A stretch of DNA of 64,000 nt, taken from Desmodus rotundus (Eukaryota > Chordata > Mammalia > Chiroptera > Phyllostomidae). The stretch lies in assembly GCF_022682495.2 (NCBI RefSeq), contig NC_071392.1, positions 74,794,097-74,858,096 of the forward strand, read 5' to 3'. The stretch's first letter is position 1, and each line of letters opens with the position of its first letter. A model generated the notes under the pieces. That model was not told the DNA's origin. It did not search any database and saw only the letters and a program-made list of their open reading frames with translations. Positions 57,721 to 64,000 of this stretch are shown here, in pieces. The translations under genes and the position numbers were made by a program.

Positions 57721-59239
57721 ATTCTAGTAGTATGACTCCAATAACTGGGCCTAAGGAAGACCAATAATGTTTGTTAAAAGAATAATAGTCTCGGGGCCCC
57801 TAAATTTACTCATTGGCCCCGATGTCTGGGTAGCCCAGGCAGAACGGCAATGCCATAGCCTGACAGCAGGTTGGGCCTGAAGGGAGGGGAAAGGGAGAAA
57901 GGTATACATTCACTTCAGGTGAGGCCAGAAGCCTCCCTCTCCTCTGGGCCTAGGGCAGGCCTCAAAACGCTCTTTCTGAGCGTGAGTCCTCCCACCAGGC
58001 CTGGAAGCCAGCCCACTGTGCCCCAGCCCCAGGGCTGGAACTGGCCTGCCCTTAGCACAGAGGCACAGCCTCCACCCCAATCTAGCGTGGGGGAGGGGTG
58101 AAATTTCTTTCCAGTTTGGCTGTCTCCTCAGGACACAAAACCATCTCTTCTCTTATTCACTGATATTAGAGTGGGGGCCAGGAAACTATAATATTGCTCA
58201 TGCTTTTTTTTTTTTTTTTTTTTTTTTTTGCCAAGATAGATTATTTGTGACCAAGAAGTGTTTGGCTTTAACTGTGTTTGGGGGTTTGGAAAACAGGGTG
58301 TGGATTCTATTTTATTTAGATTTTATCTGTTGGCCTTTCTCCTGGGAAGCCAGGGTTTTCCCTGGCAACTCACCTTGGCTGTCCAGAGATAGTCCAGGAG
58401 GCAGAAGAAACTGGACCATAATGTGGAGGCCACATTGATTCACCAGGAACAAGGCCTGCTTGTGGAAAGGGAGTGTCGGGGCCTCCCCTGCTGATCAGCA
58501 CCCCCACCCCTCCAGCCCCCAACAGGAAGACAGGACTGTGCTGTGTCCCCTCCATTTCTCCAGGTGCTTTCACAGATGGGGACCTCACAGGGCCCAGCAC
58601 ACACCTGAGCTGTGTGCAGAGAAGAAGGGCAGAGGGGAGGTGGTGCGGAGGAATCCAAGGTCCTGTTCTCAGGGCCTGCCCTTTCCAACATGCCCCTCCT
58701 TTCTTCTCTTGCCCAGTACTGCTGGGATGGGTCATAGCTGGGGGTACCCCACAAGACCCCTCAGTACCTCAGTCCCAGGCAGAACTCTGGCCGTGCAGCA
58801 GCTCAATTCTCCCATTCGAGGGGGTATCCCACACTGAGAGGAGGCATGCGGTCACTGTCCCAGCAGAGGGTCTCCAGGAAGAGGCCATCCACGTTACCGC
58901 GACCAGGGGCACCCTCTACACTGACTCCTCTGAGCAGCGAAGAGATTCCAGGACTGCCCGAGCTCTCTGGGTTTGCTCTCTTAAATCTTTTCCTTTTCAC
59001 AATGATATATACGTACTCGTTGTAGAAAATACGACAAGTGCAGAGAAGCATTAAAAAGTTGAGAAACAATTATTAATGGTCCATTACTCAGAGGCAACCA
59101 CTAGTAAAACTGGGCACACTGCCCCCAGTCTTCTGTACGTAGCTGAAAGGATGCTGTACTTACAACTTTGTGTGGTACTTGTTTCCCTCAATAGTAGATG
59201 GTAAGCTTTCCCTATAAATGTGGTTTCAAAGACTGTACG
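57721..59239. other. Non-coding sequence
   Basis: A T run of 26 is at 58204-58229. A 193-codon frame (58473-59054 +) overlaps a 125-codon frame on the same strand and two frames on the other, with no known motif, so I do not call it a gene. Confidence 0.4.
58204..58229 (+). repeat. Poly(T) run
   Basis: Twenty-six consecutive T. No retroposon body is obvious beside it. Confidence 0.95.
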
Positions 59240-59666
59240 TGATGGTTAATTCAGTACGTCAACTTGACTGGCCAAGGGTGTCCGGCTTGAACATTATTTC
59301 TGGGCGTGTCCAGATGAGATTAGCATTTGGATCAGTGGACCCAGGGTGGGTGGGCACCATCCAACCCATTGAGGGCCTGAACTGAACAAAAGGCAGGAGG
59401 AGGAATTTGCCCCTTTTTCCTGCCTCACAGCAGGAGCTGGGACATCTCATCTCGTCTTCTGCCCCCAGACTGGGCTTTACTCCTTTGGCTCCCTGACTCT
59501 CGGGTCTTTGCGCTGGCTTCCCTGGATCTCCAGCTCACAGAAGGCAGACTAGGGGACGTTCAGCCTCCGTAACTGCACCAGCCACTTCTTCATGAGATAT
59601 CCCAACTGATCAATTGATCGGTAAACAGATGAATAATCTCCTCAGGAGAACCCTGACTAATACAGA
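59240..59666 (+). mobile_element. LTR of the 'TGATGGTTAAT' family, full length
   Basis: It starts TGATGGTTAATTCAG, then GTCAACTTGACTGGCCAAGG, TTATTTCTGGGCGTGTCCAG, GATTAGCATTTGGATCAGTG, CCTGAACTGAACAAAAGGC, and ends GGAGAACCCTGACTAATACA. It is the same family as 11371-11600 and 61045-61497. Confidence 0.8.
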
Positions 59667-59734
59667 AGCTGTATCATATATCTACCCATGTATTTATTCA
59701 AAATAACGTATTGAGTGCCTGTGGCATGATACTA

Positions 59735-59965
59735 AGTACCCAAACTCTGCAGCAGACTCTGGGCTCAGATCTGGATTCTGCCGCTTACCAGATGGGAGGC
59801 CTTGGGTAGCCGACTTAACCTCTCTGTGCTTCCATTTTCTCATCCGTAAACCAAGCATGGGAGATAATGGTATAACTTATCTCTCAGTGCCAGGATGCAA
59901 TGAATGAGTACATGTAAAAGGATCTAGAACTACTCGACCCAGAGTAGGCACTCAGGAAGTGTTAT
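59735..59965 (+). repeat. MIR SINE, near full length
   Basis: CTCTGCAGCAGACTCTGGGC, then GATTCTGCCGCTTACCAGAT, then CTTAACCTCTCTGTGCTTCC, CTCATCCGTAAACCAAGCAT and CAGAGTAGGCACTCAGGAAG. Confidence 0.9.
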
Positions 59966-60074
59966 CTGCTACTATGATGATAACGATGATTTTTTTTTGT
60001 TTTTTAAATTTATTATTATTATTATTACTGCTACTACTAAAATAGTACTCCACTGGAGTCTCACAAAGGATTTA

Positions 60075-60335
60075 GGTAACACCTGTTCTCCAGGAGGTCA
60101 CAGGCTGGTTGAAGACATCGACAACACATGACACATAATGACAGGCGGTATCATGATAGCGATGGACCCTCAGGAAGAGCGCCAGTCCAGTGTGAACGGT
60201 GAGTGTTGGGGCTGGTGAGGAGAAAGGCTTCCACAAAGAGGTGATTTCTGAGCTGAGAGTCAGCTGGCAGGGGAGGGAGAGAGTAGACTTTCTGGAGAGG
60301 AGACATGGAAGAGAGAGACAGCAAGGGAAGGGCAA
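60075..60335 (-). mobile_element. L2-associated fragment, antisense
   Basis: CAGGAGGTCACAGGCTGGTT, then GGCTTCCACAAAGAGGTGAT, then TCTGAGCTGAGAGTCAGCTG: the usual antisense order. Diverged. Confidence 0.45.
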
Positions 60336-61044
60336 AACTACAAGAGTTCTCCGCTGCTGAGATCTGAGGTTTGGTTAAAAGGGCAAGAAGACTTGGTCAA
60401 GTAAACAGGGGCCCAACTAGGAAGAGTCGTTAGAACACTAGGCTGAAGTTGGGTTTTTATCCTACTGCTTACGAGGAGTTATAATGGGGATTTAAGCGAA
60501 GGAGAGGGAGACATACATGTCAGGAGATGACCCCAGCCACAGGCAGAGTTTGGGATGAGCAGTCTGAAAACCACAGTATCTGGTAGGTTGAGAGATGGAC
60601 AGGGTCCAGGTGGGTATTTCTGCCCTACACAGCTGCACCCGGGATCATCCACTTGGCTACATTTGGCCATTGGCTGTGCTGGACGGTCCATGGTTTCACT
60701 CACATGAAACTGGCACTTTGGCGCTCTTCTACACGGCCTCCCTCTCTCTGTGTGGCTGGCCTGGGCTTCCTCACAGCATGGTGGTTTAGGATAGCTGGAC
60801 TTCGTGGTGGCTACCTTCCAATCGGATGTGTTCTAGGAGTCAAAGGCAGATCTTCCAAGTTCAGCCTCAGAAATTGCACAATGTCACTTCTACCACATTC
60901 TGTTGCCTAAAAAAAGTCATTGAGCCACCTCACACTCTGGGAAGGAAAAACACACTCCCCCTCCCAGTGGAAGGAGTAGCAAAGAATTTGCAGCCATCTT
61001 TAATCCACAGCAGCAGGTATAGTGAACGCTGCGATATGCTACTT

Positions 61045-61497
61045 ATTAGTCTGGGTTCCCCAGAGAAACAGAACCAATAGGAGATATACAGGTACAGGTG
61101 TAGATGCCTATCTCTCATACCTTTATAAGGAATTGGCTCATGAAACTATGAAGACTGAGACGTCCAAGGCTGCAGTAAGTGAGCAGGAGACCCAGGACAG
61201 CCCACGGCACAGTTCCAGTCTGAGCCTGAGTCTGAGCCCAGGGGCAGGAGGAAACCATCGCCCCCACTCAAACACAGTCAGGAAGAGAAGGAGTTATTAC
61301 TCAGCCCCTTATTTTATTCACTCTTTCAACAGATTAGATGAGGCCCACCGACACTGGGGGAAGGGGAAGGAACCTGCTTTACGCTGTCTACAGATTCAAA
61401 TGTTAATCTTATCCAAAAACACCCTAACAGACCCACCCAGAGTGACCATTTAACCAGATATCTGGACCCTGGTGGCCAAATGAAGTTGACACATGAA
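61045..61497 (-). mobile_element. LTR of the 'TGATGGTTAAT' family, antisense
   Basis: On the + strand it opens ATTAGTCTGGGTTCCCCAGA, then GAAACAGAACCAATAGGAG, GAATTGGCTCATGAAACTAT, GATTAGATGAGGCCCACCGA, TTCAAATGTTAATCTTATCC and ends CAAATGAAGTTGACACATG. This is the reverse of the element at 59240-59666. Confidence 0.78.
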
Positions 61498-61729
61498 ATG
61501 AAGCAGCACAGCCATCCAACTCCCCCTTCCAAGTGGAGGCATTTGTTTCCCTGCTGAGCGTGTTGGCTGCTTACAGCTGGGTCTCTCTCCAGGAAATCTT
61601 CTCTCCCCAGTTTACACCCTCCTTGAAGGAGAGCCCTTACCCAATGACTAGTAGATACAGGAGACACCAGAGCCCAGCCCCCTTGTCCCTGAAGGGCCAT
61701 CCCAGCTTTAGATCTCCCCATGGGATCCA

Positions 61730-61960
61730 CTGATGACTGTTGTCCTCGACCTATGTTGGCGTTACGTCCCGATGAGCCCATTGTAAATTGAAAATAACAT
61801 AAGCTGAAAACTTATTTAATACACCTGACCTACTGAACATCGCAGCTTACCTGTCCTACCTTATACATGCTCAGGATGCTTACATCAGCCCACAAGTGGG
61901 CAAAATCATTTAACACAAGCCTATTTTTGAAGCTCAGCATCCTGAGAGAGAGTATCATAC
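61730..61960 (+). repeat. Interspersed repeat, family uncertain
   Basis: CCGATGAGCCCATTGTAAAT, TTATTTAATACACCTGACCT, ACTGAACATCGCAGCTTACC and GGGCAAAATCATTTAACACA follow the order of a common old mammalian repeat that I cannot name with certainty. Confidence 0.5.
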
Positions 61961-62639
61961 TGCATATCAGTAGCCCAGGAAAAAATCAAACCTCAATATT
62001 CAAAGTACAGTTTCTACTGAATATGTTTTGCTTTTTCACCATGTTGAAGTTGAAAAACCATAGGGGACAATATATACATCACAGTGCTCCTTCTCCCGCC
62101 CAATCTCCCCTCACTCCCTTACAGATGCTGCTGCCAAAGTTCTCCCCAATAATTAGGCACAAATCTCTGTCTCCAAGTGTTTCCCATGATCCTGACCTAG
62201 TCAGAGAAGGACCAGGCTGAGCTCCGACTGGGGCGTGTACATGTTTGGATACACTCTAGAACGTAGTCAGAGCCTCCTGCAGGCAGCGGGGTTTATGAGG
62301 CTGAAGTGTGAGGGAGAGGTGGAGGCCTGTGGCGGAGTGGGTGGACGAGAAGATCAGGAGACAGGTGAAAACAAAGTAGCCACTGAGCTCACCGATCTGC
62401 TATTGTTAACAAACTAGGATGTCTCCAATTTTCATTGTTATAAATGAAAAACACTGCAATGTATCTTGATGCCTAAATTCTTTGGTCCACAATGCCGATC
62501 ACTTTCTTTAGGATGTATTTTGAGCAATGAAACTATGAATTAAAGAACATAAGCATTTTTGAGGCTGCCAGAACTTCTCAAGACCCCTATTCACACTTAA
62601 TTAATTAATTTATTTAATTTTACTTACTTTTAATGTTCA

Positions 62640-62818
62640 CTGGAGGATATGTTTTATTTACTTATTTTGAGAGAGAAACATCAATGTGAGAGAGAAACTT
62701 TATCTCTTGCCTCCTGTACGCACCCCAACCAGGGGTGGAACCCGCAACCTAGCTATGTGCCCTGACCGGTGTGTGGGACGACCGTCCAACCAACTGAGCC
62801 ACCAGGCAGGGCCACACT
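62640..62818 (-). mobile_element. Ves SINE, antisense
   Basis: On the + strand: GAGAGAGAAACATCAATGTG, TGCCTCCTGTACGCACCCCA, GGTGGAACCCGCAACCTAGC, and CCAACTGAGCCACCAGGCAG. It is the only - strand Ves copy in the window. Confidence 0.9.
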
Positions 62819-62949
62819 GCATTTAAACAGCAGCCTGCTTCAGCCAAACTCCTAAATGTGTAAGAGACATGACTTAGGGAAGGTCATTGCATTGAGTCAG
62901 CGGGAAAGTTAATTATTCATTTGAATTGGGTTTTGCAGAAGGCTCCTGA

Positions 62950-64000
62950 GAGCCTAGAAGAATAAATTGAAAAGCTATTACAACTAACAGGCGAATTTAA
63001 TAAAGTGGCTATATGCAAAATTCAATAGCTTCCTCATCAACTAGCAATAACCAATTAGGAAATATAACGAGGGTGGGTGGGATCAGGGAGAAGAGAGCAT
63101 AGTCACAATAGCAACAACAGCAGCAAAACTACCAAGATTGGCTTTACTGATGGGCAAATGGGAAAACTCTATCTGAAAAATGTGTTAACTTCTCTAGGAC
63201 ACATGGAATAATGAATTGCCCCTATTTGCCATGTATAATGCGCACCCACGTTTTTGGCCAAACTTTCAGGAAAAAAAATCTCTTTTTAATTTTTTAATTG
63301 AATTTTGATTTATTTACATCTAGACACTTGTTGGGGGTTTTTTGGTATTATAAAGGAATTTTAGCATTTATATTTGAACATATTGTGGTACAAGAAATTT
63401 TATGTAACAAGTAATTACAAAACACAAGAACAGATACAAGGTATTTCATGTACTACCCATGTATAATGTGCATCCTTATTTTCCCCCTAATATTTGGGCA
63501 AAAAGTGCACATTATACACAGCGAAATGCAGTAGATGGAAAGGCATGCCATGTTCTTAAATGGAAGACTGAATATGCTAACTTGTAGACTTAACACAGTC
63601 CAATGAAAACTCCAAAGAGATTCGTTGCTTTGTTGCTGTTGAGCACACCAGTTATTCTGAAGTTTAGCAGAAGAAATACATGGACAAGAATAGCTAAGGA
63701 AAGTATTTGAAGATGAATAAGAAGGAATTTCGCCCCACCAGATATTACATATACAATAAAGCTAAGATAATGAAGAGTGTGGCCCTGATATGAGTTGGCA
63801 GACACACCAGGGGTCATACTCACAAACAGATGTTACTGTGCAAGAATCTAGTGTCCAAAGAAGGAGGCATCACAGTCCTGTCAGAGGAGGCTGCATTATT
63901 TAATCAATGGTATAGAGACAATTTGTTAACCATTGGGAGGAAAAAAGACGCTTTCTCTCTCACCACACATCCAAATAAATAGAGTCCAGGTGATAAAAGG
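62950..64000 (+). mobile_element. Old L1 ORF2 fragment, interrupted and cut by window end
   Basis: Sense ORF2-derived sequence is recognisable before and after the element at 63222-63531: GAATTTAATAAAGTGGCTAT, ATGCAAAATTCAATAGCTTC, then TGGAAAGGCATGCCATGTTC, GAAGGAGGCATCACAGTCCT and CATTATTTAATCAATGG. It is full of stops and not coding. Confidence 0.7.
63222..63531. mobile_element. Non-autonomous DNA-transposon-like element (hairpin-ended)
   Basis: The left end reads TATTTGCCATGTATAATGCG followed by CACCCACG. The right end, reversed, reads CATTTCGCTGTGTATAATGT followed by GCAC, so the termini are inverted repeats. A second direct copy of the left motif (CCATGTATAATGTGCATCC, 63467-63485) lies just inside the right end and pairs with it as a tight hairpin. 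It interrupts L1 sequence and has no transposase frame. Family unknown; DNA transposons were unusually active in some bats. Confidence 0.6.

Noticed and set aside
58473..59054. 193-codon + strand open frame
   Set aside because: Compositional look only; competing frames on both strands and no recognisable homology.

Overview
This is vertebrate, clearly mammalian, genomic DNA: no dense coding, a few GT-AG exons in long introns, and ancient MIR, L2, L1 and MaLR repeats throughout. About fourteen copies of a tRNA-derived SINE carry the 'CCCTGGCTGGTGTGGCTCAG' head, a 'GGTTCGATTCCC' B box, a 'GATGTTTCTCTC' body and an AAATAAAT tail. This is the Ves SINE of bats, so the source is most likely a yangochiropteran bat. 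The species cannot be read from the sequence.

The only intact protein-coding gene I can support is leptin (LEP), on the + strand. A C/EBP site, TATA box and GC box (29206-29246) lie in a CpG-rich stretch before a 25-nt non-coding exon 1 (29261-29285). A 9.3-kb intron follows, then exon 2 (38580-38750, ATG at 38607), a 1.45-kb intron, and exon 3 (coding 40202-40561). The joined reading frame encodes 167 residues, the same length as human leptin, with a 21-residue signal peptide and both disulfide cysteines. It differs from human at receptor-contact positions, most notably mature residue 121 (Thr to Ala).

Upstream of LEP (1-29200) there are only mobile elements and unique non-coding DNA: the 5' end of an antisense L1 (1-1829), a MaLR LTR (7441-7815), L1 3' ends (17625-18668), and a nested block at 23.0-27.3 kb. 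In that block an old L1 is split by a solo class II LTR with a 6-bp target duplication. Next to it lies a processed cathepsin L pseudogene (25296-27297) carrying two Ves SINEs. Part of its 3' UTR and SINEs is duplicated about 2 kb upstream.

Downstream of LEP (40.8-64 kb) I find no recognisable coding exon. The notable objects are an orphan CpG island (about 51.4-52.7 kb) with an antisense poly(A) signal, two Ves SINEs placed head to tail with three copies of one target site (54.5-55.0 kb), a 16-bp minisatellite (57.35-57.72 kb), two oppositely oriented LTRs of one family (59.2 and 61.0-61.5 kb), and a hairpin-ended DNA-transposon-like element inside an L1 fragment (about 63.2-63.5 kb). No novel multi-gene system was found. 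The most interesting biology is the bat-specific leptin sequence and the layered retrotransposition history around it.
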